Notes under the pieces: model-generated | Seen by the model: the letters and a program-made list of their open reading frames with translations, nothing else | The model's database searches: none | Told to the model about the DNA's origin: nothing | Program-made: the position numbers and the translations under genes | Source of the DNA: an uncultured Acetatifactor sp. | GTDB lineage: Bacteria > Bacillota > Clostridia > Lachnospirales > Lachnospiraceae | Assembly: GCA_910577235.1 (NCBI GenBank) | Contig: CAJTMX010000007.1 | Location: forward strand, 92,172 to 134,632 | DNA length: 42,461 bases | Direction of reading: 5' to 3' | Shown: piece by piece, positions 32,826-41,015 of the stretch | How positions within the stretch are numbered: the first letter of the stretch is position 1 | Layout of the letters: every line of letters begins with the position of its first letter

Positions 32826-34193
32826 ATGGGTAAACTGAGTATCCACAATCTGCGGAAAACCGTATCATATCTAAAAAGAAACGGGCTGAAGGAAACGCTT
32901 GTAACGATCGGGGAACATCTGCCCCGGACTTCCCGGGAGACATATGTTTATACCCCTGTGACGGAGCCGGAGTTGGAGCGGCAGCGCGGAAAGGAGTGGG
33001 AGAGTCCTGTGACTTTCAGCATCGTGGTGCCTGCTTACCGCACCCCGGAGCAATATTACAGGGAGCTGCTTGAATCCGTTCTGGCGCAGACTTATCCGCA
33101 TTGGCAGCTGGTGATCGGCGATGCGGGAGAGGACGACTGTCTGGGGCAGCTGGCTGCCTCCTATGAGGACAAGCGTATCTGCTATCACCGCCTATCCGGC
33201 AATCGCAGCATCGCGGACAACACCAATGAGACATTGCGGTGGGCAGAGGGAGATTATGTGGCTCTGCTGGACCATGACGACCTGCTGACACCGGATGCCC
33301 TTTATGAGATGGCGGCGGCGATAGAGCGGGGGAAACATGGTGATACACTGCCCAGGATGTTGTATTCGGACGAAGATAAATGCGACGAGAACGCGCAGAG
33401 ATTCTATGAACCCAATATCAAGCCGGACTTTAATCTGGATCTGCTGCTCACCAACAATTATATCTGTCATCTGCTGGTGATGGAGACGGAGCTGATAAAG
33501 AAACTTGGATTTCGGGCGGAGTATGACGGGGCCCAGGATCATGATCTGGTACTTCGGGCGGCGGCGGAGCTCTGGCGTGTACCCGGCGCTATCCTGCATA
33601 TTCCCAGAGTGCTGTATCACTGGCGCTGCCACAGCGCCTCCACGGCGGCCAACCCGGAGAGCAAGCTGTACGCCTATGAGGCGGGGGTGAGAGCCTCTCA
33701 GGACTATGCGGACAATCGGGGATGGAAGGCCAAAGTGTCCATGACCCAGCATATGGGATTTTCCCGGACAGAGTACGATCCTCCGATCCTGCAGCAGCGT
33801 CCGGAGATCGGAGCCATCGGGGGCAGAGTGCTGGGCAAAGCCCGCCGGATCGTGGGCGGTATGATGGACGAGGCGGGACGGGTGCAGTATCAGGGGTTGA
33901 AGGACGGCTACAGCGGTTACTTGAACCGGGCTATTCTGGTACAGCAGGCCCAGGCGCTGGATATGCGCTGTCTAAAACTGAGCGGGCAATGCAGGGAGCT
34001 TTTTTCCAAAGTCCTGGGGATGGAATATGAGGAGGACGAAGCCACCGGTATGTATTGCTGGCAGAGTCTGCCGTCCGGCAGCGACTATGGGAATATGGGG
34101 CTAAAGCTTAGCCGCGCCCTGCGGGAGGCTGGCTATATCCTTCTATGGGACCCCCAGCTGGTATGCGATCTTTGCAGCGGGAACGGAGAATGA
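32826..34193 (+). CDS. GT2 glycosyltransferase with a vestigial second domain
   Basis: 455 residues from ATG 32826 (AGGAGGGG nine bases upstream; an in-frame ATG at 32757 has no such site). One complete GT-A domain begins near residue 61 (FSIVVPAYRTPEQYY), with metal site LDHDD, LYSDEDKCD, and KPDFNLDLLLTNNYICH. From about residue 325 there is only the back part of a second domain (EIGAIGGRVLGKARRIVGGM, then YSGYLNRAILVQQAQALDMRCLKLS), without its nucleotide-binding front. The second half is aligned to that of the tandem enzyme at 17051. It probably adds one sugar to the wall polymer; donor unknown. Confidence 0.82.
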   Translation: MGKLSIHNLRKTVSYLKRNGLKETLVTIGEHLPRTSRETYVYTPVTEPELERQRGKEWESPVTFSIVVPAYRTPEQYYRELLESVLAQTYPHWQLVIGDAGEDDCLGQLAASYEDKRICYHRLSGNRSIADNTNETLRWAEGDYVALLDHDDLLTPDALYEMAAAIERGKHGDTLPRMLYSDEDKCDENAQRFYEPNIKPDFNLDLLLTNNYICHLLVMETELIKKLGFRAEYDGAQDHDLVLRAAAELWRVPGAILHIPRVLYHWRCHSASTAANPESKLYAYEAGVRASQDYADNRGWKAKVSMTQHMGFSRTEYDPPILQQRPEIGAIGGRVLGKARRIVGGMMDEAGRVQYQGLKDGYSGYLNRAILVQQAQALDMRCLKLSGQCRELFSKVLGMEYEEDEATGMYCWQSLPSGSDYGNMGLKLSRALREAGYILLWDPQLVCDLCSGNGE

Positions 34194-34237
34194 TCTATTA
34201 CAGGTATGCGTGCTGAATCGCGCAAAGGGGTATAACG

Positions 34238-35236
34238 ATGAAAATAACGGTGATCATTCCCAACTATAAGGGGAAAGACTATATCAGGCCCTGTCTGGAC
34301 AGCCTGCGGAAAGAGCAGGCAAAGTATGCGGACGGGAAAACGGACGGATCTCAGCTTTTTAAAATACTGATGGTGGATAACGGTTCAACGGACGGCGGAC
34401 CGGAGATCGTAAAGCGGGAGTACCCGGAGGTAACGCTTATAGAGCTTTCGGAGAACACCGGGTTTTGCCATGCGGTTAACGTGGGGATTCAGACGGCGGA
34501 TACCCCCTATGTGCTGCTGCTCAACAATGATACGGTGGTAAAGCCGGGGTTTGTGCAGGCGCTGCTTGAGCGCATGGAGTCCGATGACCGTATTTTTTCC
34601 GTCAGCCCCATGATGCTGACCATGGGAGACGAGTCACGCATCGATGACGCGGGGGACCGTTACAATGCGCTGGGCTGGGCTTTTGCCCGGGGGAAAGGAC
34701 AGCCTGCGGACCGTTACCGAAAACCGGCCCGGATCTTCGCGGCCTGCGGCGGCGCTTCCCTGTACCGCAGGAAGACGATGCTGGAGCTGGGAGGATTTGA
34801 CGAGAATCATTTCGCTTATCTGGAGGATATCGATGTGGGCTATCGGGCCGGAATCCATGGCTGGCACAATGTCTACGAACCCGGGGCCATGGTACTGCAT
34901 GCGGGCAGCGCTGTCTCCGGGTCCCGCTACAATGCTTTTAAAGTTAAGCTTTCCTCGGCCAATAACGCGTATATGATCGGCAAAAACATGCCGCTTATTC
35001 AAATTTTCCTGAATTTTCCGTTTCTTTTTATCGGCTTTTGCGTAAAAACTGCCTTTTTTACCAAGAAAAAAATGGGCATGCTATATGTAAAAGGATATGC
35101 GGAAGGAATCGCAAGATGTTTTAGCAGCGCGGGAAAAGAACATAAAGTGCGGTTTAAATGGCATAATTTGTGGAATTATTGCCGCATTCAGGGGACACTC
35201 TGGCTGGATATGGTCCGCATCTTCATAAAATCTTAA
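34238..35236 (+). CDS. GT2 glycosyltransferase, rhamnosyltransferase-like
   Basis: 332 residues. The GT-A fold starts at the N-terminus (ITVIIPNYKGKDYIRPCLDS), with VDNGSTDGG, ENTGFCHAVNVG, metal-site LLNNDT and acceptor-side GGFDENHFAYLEDIDVGYRA. The C-terminus has hydrophobic and basic helices (IQIFLNFPFLFIGFCVK) that may bind the membrane. This is the general WbbL/rhamnosyltransferase shape, but donor specificity cannot be read from sequence. AAAGGGG precedes the ATG. It lies 44 bases after the previous GT gene. Confidence 0.85.
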   Translation: MKITVIIPNYKGKDYIRPCLDSLRKEQAKYADGKTDGSQLFKILMVDNGSTDGGPEIVKREYPEVTLIELSENTGFCHAVNVGIQTADTPYVLLLNNDTVVKPGFVQALLERMESDDRIFSVSPMMLTMGDESRIDDAGDRYNALGWAFARGKGQPADRYRKPARIFAACGGASLYRRKTMLELGGFDENHFAYLEDIDVGYRAGIHGWHNVYEPGAMVLHAGSAVSGSRYNAFKVKLSSANNAYMIGKNMPLIQIFLNFPFLFIGFCVKTAFFTKKKMGMLYVKGYAEGIARCFSSAGKEHKVRFKWHNLWNYCRIQGTLWLDMVRIFIKS

Positions 35237-35237
35237 G

Positions 35238-35266
35238 TTGTTTCTACGTCGGGATTCATGTAGAAT
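35238..35266 (+). promoter_or_regulatory. Candidate promoter for the initiating sugar transferase
   Basis: TTGTTT at 35238-35243, 17-bp spacer, TAGAAT at 35261-35266. TTCTAC (35242-35247) and GTAGAA (35260-35265) form an inverted repeat overlapping both boxes, which could be an operator. Confidence 0.45.
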
Positions 35267-35311
35267 AAGGTAAGATCATAGAGACTTGAGGGCCTGACGG
35301 AGTGATGCCGT

Positions 35312-36721
35312 ATGATTAAAGACAACCAGAAGGTATTTAACAGGCTGCATGTGCTGATGGATATCATGATCACGGTGGTTTCCTATGCGCTGGCCTATTT
35401 TATCAAATTTTATATTATCGACGCCCAATCTCCTGAGGTGGGCGTTCTGCCGGTGGAGGATTACTTTAGGGTGCTGCTGTTTTTGGTGCCAGCCTATGTG
35501 ATCCTGTATTTTCTTTGTAATGTGTACGGTCCGAAACGCACGGTAAAACGACGGCACGAGCTGTTGGCGATCCTTCAGGCCAACACGCTGGGTATGGCCT
35601 TTTATATCATCATTCTGTATGTGGTGATCCGGGAGATCAATTATTCCCGATGGATGATGGCCATATTTTACATGCTGAACATTTTTATCACCTGCCTGAG
35701 CCGCATCGTATTGCGCAAGATGCTCAGTACTATCCGCAAGAAAGGATATAATCTTAAGCATGTGCTTGTGGTGGGGTACTCCCGCGCCGCAGAGCAATAT
35801 ATCGACAGACTTTTGTGGAATCCTCAGTGGGGGTATAAGATTGCCGGGATTTTGGATGATACGGTGCCCAGCGGTACATTATATAAGGGGATAAAGGTGC
35901 TGGGCAGATTGGACAATCTGGAAGTGATCCTGCCGCATCACGAACTGGATGAAGTAGCCATCGCGCTGGCGCTGAAGGATTATGACAACTTGGAACATGT
36001 GGTGAATATCTGCGAGAAGTCCGGTGTACACACAAAATTTATTCCGGACTACAACAGCGTTATCCCCACCAGACCTTATACGGAAGACCTGATGGGGCTT
36101 CCGGTGATCAATATACGCTATGTGCCCCTGGCCAATAACAGCAACAAAGTGATCAAGCGTACCATGGACATCCTGGGTTCCGCTTTGGGTATCGCGATAT
36201 TGTCGCCTCTGCTTTTGCTGATAGCATTAGCGGTCAAGATCAGCAGCCCCGGTCCGGTGATCTTCAAACAGGAGCGCGTGGGACTGCACAGCAAGCCTTT
36301 TTATATGTACAAATTCCGCAGCATGGAACAACAGTCGGAAGAGGAGGAGAAAAAGGCATGGACGGTGCGGGATGATCCCAGAGTCACCGGCATCGGCAAA
36401 TTATTGCGAAGGACAAGTTTGGATGAGCTGCCTCAACTGTTTAATATTTTGAAGGGGGATATGAGCCTGGTAGGGCCCAGACCCGAGAGGCCGCTTTTTG
36501 TGGAGAGATTTCGCGAGGAGATTCCCCGATATATGGTAAAGCATCAGGTGCGTCCCGGACTTACCGGTTGGGCGCAGGTCAACGGATACCGGGGTGACAC
36601 TTCTATCAAAAAACGAATAGACTGTGATATTTATTATATTGAAAATTGGACTATAGGCTTTGATATAAAAATTGTGTTTATGACATTTTTCACAGGTTTT
36701 GTCAACAAAAACGCCTATTAA
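35312..36721 (+). CDS. Polyprenyl-phosphate sugar-1-phosphate transferase (WbaP/CpsE-like)
   Basis: 469 residues. Four or so N-terminal membrane spans are followed by a nucleotide-binding-like middle domain (KHVLVVGYSRAAEQYIDRLL). The C-terminal catalytic domain has a reentrant helix (MDILGSALGIAILSPLLLLI), SSPGPVIFKQERVG, YKFRSM, the DELPQLFNILKGDMSLVGPRP block with the catalytic Asp-Glu, and VRPGLTGWAQVNG. This enzyme loads the first sugar phosphate, often glucose or galactose, on undecaprenyl phosphate and so starts polymer assembly. GGAG lies ten bases before the ATG. It is followed by the LCP ligase gene that could act at the end of the same pathway. Confidence 0.93.
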   Translation: MIKDNQKVFNRLHVLMDIMITVVSYALAYFIKFYIIDAQSPEVGVLPVEDYFRVLLFLVPAYVILYFLCNVYGPKRTVKRRHELLAILQANTLGMAFYIIILYVVIREINYSRWMMAIFYMLNIFITCLSRIVLRKMLSTIRKKGYNLKHVLVVGYSRAAEQYIDRLLWNPQWGYKIAGILDDTVPSGTLYKGIKVLGRLDNLEVILPHHELDEVAIALALKDYDNLEHVVNICEKSGVHTKFIPDYNSVIPTRPYTEDLMGLPVINIRYVPLANNSNKVIKRTMDILGSALGIAILSPLLLLIALAVKISSPGPVIFKQERVGLHSKPFYMYKFRSMEQQSEEEEKKAWTVRDDPRVTGIGKLLRRTSLDELPQLFNILKGDMSLVGPRPERPLFVERFREEIPRYMVKHQVRPGLTGWAQVNGYRGDTSIKKRIDCDIYYIENWTIGFDIKIVFMTFFTGFVNKNAY

Positions 36722-36776
36722 GAATATATGAAACAGATAAGTTTTAGATGCGTTACGGAAGGATAGGAGAATAGGA

Positions 36777-37934
36777 ATGGCGACAAAAGCAAATGAAACA
36801 AAGGGTAGATCCAGAAAGTCCAAAAGAATGTCCCGTATGATCATTTTTTCTGTGGAGATTCTGGTGATATTGGTAATGCTTCTGGTGGTGGTAAAAGTCT
36901 TTCAGATGACGGACCCGGAGGGGGAGGGCGGCAGCGCGGGACCCAATATTTTTGATCCGGTGAGAGAAAATCCGGAAGGAAGTTCATCCCTTCCTCCACA
37001 GGAGGACTTTGTCGTCAATGACGCCGTCAAGGAAGACCCCATCATGAAGAATTATTGGAATATAGCGCTGTTTGGCGTGGATGCCACTAACTCCGCGCAG
37101 CTGTATAAGAGCAGTCACAGCGACAGTATGATGATAGCCTCTGTCAACTTGGAGACAGGGGAGATCAAGCTGGTGTCTGTGTTCCGCGACACATATATGA
37201 ACATCGGCAACGACCGGTACAAAAAGGCTAACCAGGCTTATAGAGTGGGCGGTGCGGAGCAGGCCATTGCCATGCTGAATATGAACCTGGACCTGGATAT
37301 CAAGGATTTTGTGACAGTTAATTATCAGGCAGTCATCGATGTGGTGGACGGTCTGGGGGGAATCTGGATCGATATCGAGACAGAGGAGGAGATCACGCAC
37401 CTAAACAACTATCAGGCCAGTATCATCCGTGACACCATGCCCAACAGGGATATGGAGGATTATACCCCGGTGTCTGAGACAGGGTATCAGCGGCTGAACG
37501 GTCTACAGGCTGCGGCATATTGCCGTATCCGTTATACCAGAGGCAATGACTTTAAGCGCACGGAGCGTCAGAGAGCGGTGCTGCAGGCTATAGAGGATCA
37601 GGCCAAGAAAGCGGACTTGAATACGCTTGCCAATCTATTCACAAAGGTTATGGAAAATGTATATACTTCGATCAAGTCGGATGATATCATGACCATGATA
37701 AATAATATCGGAAATTATCGGATTGTTGACGAAGGTGGTTTCCCCACTGACAGTATGCGTACCACAGGCACCATAGGAGCCGCCGGCAGCTGTGTGGTTC
37801 CGTTGGATCTGGATTCCAATGTGGTCTGGCTGCATAAGTTCCTGTTTGACGACGAGGACTATCAGGTAACAGAGGAAGTGAAAAAATACAGCGACATTAT
37901 AAAGTCCGATACCAGTCCTTATTTGAATCAGTGA
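36777..37934 (+). CDS. LCP (LytR-CpsA-Psr) family glycopolymer ligase
   Basis: 385 residues. A basic cytoplasmic end and one span (MIIFSVEILVILVMLLVVVKVF) precede the extracellular LCP domain: NIALFGVDA, SDSMMIASVNLETGEIKLVSVFRDTYM with the conserved Arg-Asp, VNYQAVIDVVDGLGGI and YCRIRYTRGNDFKRTERQR with the phosphate-binding Arg set. LCP enzymes transfer undecaprenyl-linked glycopolymers to peptidoglycan. It lies downstream of the initiating transferase, consistent with attachment of the polymer made here. Confidence 0.93.
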   Translation: MATKANETKGRSRKSKRMSRMIIFSVEILVILVMLLVVVKVFQMTDPEGEGGSAGPNIFDPVRENPEGSSSLPPQEDFVVNDAVKEDPIMKNYWNIALFGVDATNSAQLYKSSHSDSMMIASVNLETGEIKLVSVFRDTYMNIGNDRYKKANQAYRVGGAEQAIAMLNMNLDLDIKDFVTVNYQAVIDVVDGLGGIWIDIETEEEITHLNNYQASIIRDTMPNRDMEDYTPVSETGYQRLNGLQAAAYCRIRYTRGNDFKRTERQRAVLQAIEDQAKKADLNTLANLFTKVMENVYTSIKSDDIMTMINNIGNYRIVDEGGFPTDSMRTTGTIGAAGSCVVPLDLDSNVVWLHKFLFDDEDYQVTEEVKKYSDIIKSDTSPYLNQ

Positions 37935-37939
37935 AATAT

Positions 37940-37965
37940 GAGGGGGAGCTGACGAAAGCTCCCTC
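37940..37965 (+). terminator. Hairpin after the LCP gene
   Basis: GAGGGGGAGCT (37940-37950) pairs with AGCTCCCTC (37957-37965) around GACGAA-type loop bases with two bulged G. The following bases are TTACATT, a poor T run, so termination is probably partial. Confidence 0.5.
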
Positions 37966-38011
37966 TTACATTGTACTGTCCGCATAGGCGGAGATGATCG
38001 GGAGTAAAAAT

Positions 38012-39013
38012 ATGAAGGTGGATGTCATCATTCCGGTTTACAGGCCAGATCAGACGTTTTTCCGATTGATAGAAAGGCTGGAAACACAAACGATGCCTGT
38101 CCGGCGTATCATAGTAATGAACACAGAGGAAAAATATTTCACACAGCTGATCTATGGCACAAAGTTTTTGGAACAGCACCAGCAGGTGAAGGTCTGCCAT
38201 CTGTCAAAAAAAGAGTTTGACCATGGTCGCACACGGGCCCAGGGCGTGACCAAATCCGATGCGGAAATCTTTGTCATGATGACCCAGGACGCCATGCCGG
38301 AGGACGCCAGACTGATCGAAAATCTGACGGCAGCGCTGGTGTCGGAGGATGTGGCGGCAGCCTATGCCAGGCAGCTGCCGGCCGAGGACGCCGAGCCGGT
38401 GGAAACATATATGCGCAGCTACAATTATCCGGATGAGTCCCGGATCAAATCCTTGGAAGACCTGCCCCGACTGGGGATCAAGACCTATTTTTGCTCCAAT
38501 GTATGCTGTGCGTACCGGCGGGATATCTATGAAAAGCTGGGAGGTTTTACCCGCCATGCCATTTTCAACGAGGATATGCTGTATGCAGCCAGGGCCATGC
38601 AGGCGGGCTATCGGATCGCCTACGCGGCGGATGCCAGAGTGGTTCATTCCCATAATTATACCTGTGGACAGTATTTTCACCGTAATTTTGACCTGGGAGT
38701 ATCCCAGGCGGATCACCCGGAGGTATTTCGGGCCGTACCGTCCGAGGGAGAGGGCATCCGGAGCGTGAAGATGACCGCCCACTGGCTGCGGGGACAAAAA
38801 CAGCGGCGCAGGATACCGGGACTTATACTCCAGAGCGGATGCAAATACGCTGGTTACTGGCTGGGGAAACACTACAGAAGATTGCCCCGCAGACTGGTGC
38901 TTGCCTGCACGGCGAACAGAGAGTACTGGGAACAGGAGAGCAGACGCAGGGATGTGGCCGGAATCAACGCAGCCCGGGGGTACGGCAGGACTGAGCAGGA
39001 GACAAACAGATAA
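38012..39013 (+). CDS. GT2 glycosyltransferase, rhamnosyltransferase-like
   Basis: 333 residues from ATG 38012 (GGGAG seven bases upstream; in-frame ATG 37994 is less well placed). The fold begins VDVIIPVYRPDQTFFRLIERL, with LSKKEFDHGRTRAQG, FVMMTQDAMPED in place of the usual DxD, and GGFTRHAIFNEDMLYAARAM. KKEFDHGRTR and the TQD motif are typical of the RfbN/rhamnosyltransferase subgroup of GT2. The C-terminus is basic. It closes the glycosyltransferase cluster, 44 bases before glmS. Confidence 0.85.
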   Translation: MKVDVIIPVYRPDQTFFRLIERLETQTMPVRRIIVMNTEEKYFTQLIYGTKFLEQHQQVKVCHLSKKEFDHGRTRAQGVTKSDAEIFVMMTQDAMPEDARLIENLTAALVSEDVAAAYARQLPAEDAEPVETYMRSYNYPDESRIKSLEDLPRLGIKTYFCSNVCCAYRRDIYEKLGGFTRHAIFNEDMLYAARAMQAGYRIAYAADARVVHSHNYTCGQYFHRNFDLGVSQADHPEVFRAVPSEGEGIRSVKMTAHWLRGQKQRRRIPGLILQSGCKYAGYWLGKHYRRLPRRLVLACTANREYWEQESRRRDVAGINAARGYGRTEQETNR

Positions 39014-39057
39014 AAAGAGATAAATAATATAAGGCCGGAAATCAGGAGGAATTAACA

Positions 39058-40884
39058 ATGTGCGGAATCGTAGGATATATAGGCAACAGACAGGCGGCCC
39101 CCATCATATTGGACGGTCTGGCCAGGCTGGAATACAGAGGATATGACTCTGCGGGCATGGCCATATACGATGGGAAACAGATCCGAATGAAAAAAGCGGT
39201 GGGGCGTCTGAAGGTGTTGGAGAATCTCACACGGGGCGGCGAGACTATGAACGGATGTATGGGTATCGGCCATACCAGATGGGCCACTCACGGCGCCCCC
39301 AGCGATACCAATTCCCATCCTCATCTGAATACATCGGAGACCATAGCCGTGGTACATAACGGCATTATAGAGAACTATATTTCATTAAAAAAGAAACTGA
39401 CGGACAAGGGATATACCTTTGTATCGGAGACGGATACGGAGGTCTTGGCACATCTGCTGGATTATTATTACAAGGGCAATCCTCTGGAGGCCATCACGAA
39501 AGTGCTGCACCGGGTGGAGGGATCTTATGCCCTGGGAATCCTGTTTGCGGAACACCCGGATGAGATTTACGCGGTGAGAAAGGACAGCCCGCTGATCGTG
39601 GGCTCCTCCTCCGATGGGTGCTTTATCGCTTCCGATGTCCCCGCCATCCTGAAATACACCCGCACTGTATATTATGTGGATAATCAGGAGGTCGTTAAAC
39701 TGGGTAAGAACGGTATGCAATTCTATTCTGTGGATGAGGAAGAGATTACCAAGGAGCCCGTCACCATTGACTGGGACGCCAATGCGGCGGAAAAGGCAGG
39801 GTATGAGCATTTTATGCTGAAGGAGATGTATGAACAGCCCAAAACCATCGCCGATACCATCTCTCCCCGCCTGAAGGGGGATACGGTATCCATCGACGAG
39901 CTGCATATGACGGATGAGGAACTTGCCGCCGTGAAGAGGCTGCATATCGTGGCCTGCGGCTCCGCTTACCACGCGGGAGTTACCGGAAAATATGTGATCG
40001 AGGGGTTGGCCCGGATTCCGGTGGAAGTGGATGTGGCCAGTGAATTCAGATATCGCGATCCCATTATGGATGAGGGCAGCCTGGTCATTGTGATCAGTCA
40101 GTCCGGCGAGACGGCGGATACTCTGGCAGCTTTGCGGGAATCCAAGGCCAGAGGATATAAGGTGCTGGGCATTGTGAATGTGGTGGGCAGTTCCATCGCC
40201 AGGGAAGCGGATGCCTGTCTGTACACCTGGGCGGGACCGGAGATCGCCGTGGCTACCACCAAAGCATACAGCGCCCAGCTGGCGGCGCTCTATATGCTGG
40301 CGATCAAGCTTGCGCTGGTGAAAGGGACCATCGATGGCACCGCTGCCGCGGCGCTTATCAAAGACCTGCGTACACTGCCCGATCAGATCGAGCTGCTGCT
40401 GGGACAAAAGGAAAAGATACAGCGTTTCGCCAATCGCTATGTGGGAGCAAAGGATATCTTTTTCATCGGAAGAGGCATTGACTATGCCATCTCTCTGGAA
40501 GGCTCCTTGAAATTAAAAGAAATCTCCTATGTGCATTCGGAGGCTTATGCGGCCGGCGAATTGAAACACGGCACGATCTCTCTGATCGAGGACGGCACTT
40601 TGGTTGTGGCGGTGTCCACCCAGCCGAAACTGTATCAGAAGACCATCAGCAATATCGTGGAGGTCAAGGCCAGAGGAGCCTTTGTCATGGCGGTGACAAA
40701 CGAGGAGAATAAGGCCATGGAAAAGGCCAGCGACTATTGCGTCTATCTGCCGCAGACCAATCCATATTTTGCCAATTCACTGGCCATCATTCCGCTGCAG
40801 CTTTTTGGCTATTATGTTGCGGTGGGTAAAGGATGTGACGTGGATAAACCGCGCAATCTAGCCAAGTCGGTCACAGTAGAATAA
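39058..40884 (+). CDS. glmS: Glutamine-fructose-6-phosphate aminotransferase
   Basis: 608 residues, full length. The N-terminal glutaminase begins MCGIVGYIG with the nucleophile Cys2, followed by LARLEYRGYDSAG and GHTRWATHG. Two SIS isomerase domains follow (ISQSGETADTLAA; SYVHSEAYAAGELKHG). The C-terminus ends in DVDKPRNLAKSVTVE, as usual. It makes glucosamine-6-phosphate for peptidoglycan and amino-sugar synthesis. AGGAGGAA precedes the ATG. Only 44 bases separate it from the GT gene, too short for the glmS ribozyme found in many Firmicutes, so control must differ here. Confidence 0.97.
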   Translation: MCGIVGYIGNRQAAPIILDGLARLEYRGYDSAGMAIYDGKQIRMKKAVGRLKVLENLTRGGETMNGCMGIGHTRWATHGAPSDTNSHPHLNTSETIAVVHNGIIENYISLKKKLTDKGYTFVSETDTEVLAHLLDYYYKGNPLEAITKVLHRVEGSYALGILFAEHPDEIYAVRKDSPLIVGSSSDGCFIASDVPAILKYTRTVYYVDNQEVVKLGKNGMQFYSVDEEEITKEPVTIDWDANAAEKAGYEHFMLKEMYEQPKTIADTISPRLKGDTVSIDELHMTDEELAAVKRLHIVACGSAYHAGVTGKYVIEGLARIPVEVDVASEFRYRDPIMDEGSLVIVISQSGETADTLAALRESKARGYKVLGIVNVVGSSIAREADACLYTWAGPEIAVATTKAYSAQLAALYMLAIKLALVKGTIDGTAAAALIKDLRTLPDQIELLLGQKEKIQRFANRYVGAKDIFFIGRGIDYAISLEGSLKLKEISYVHSEAYAAGELKHGTISLIEDGTLVVAVSTQPKLYQKTISNIVEVKARGAFVMAVTNEENKAMEKASDYCVYLPQTNPYFANSLAIIPLQLFGYYVAVGKGCDVDKPRNLAKSVTVE

Positions 40885-40930
40885 TAGAAGAAACAAAAGC
40901 CGGAATAAATACCGGATATTGATACGAATT

Positions 40931-40984
40931 TTCACAGGACATTAATAGTTTCATCACAATTTTATCACAAATGGCGGCTATACT
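40931..40984 (+). promoter_or_regulatory. Pho-box-like four-repeat activator site and -10 of the HtrA gene
   Basis: TTCACA (40931), TTAATA (40942), ATCACA (40953) and ATCACA (40964) are each six bases with exactly five between them, an 11-bp period. TATACT at 40979-40984 is a good -10, but no -35 is found; the last repeat lies close to where it should be. This is the layout of PhoP/OmpR-type response-regulator sites, where the regulator replaces the -35 contact. Confidence 0.45.
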
Positions 40985-41015
40985 TAGTGTCATAGAAGAT
41001 AAAGGAGGAATTGTT

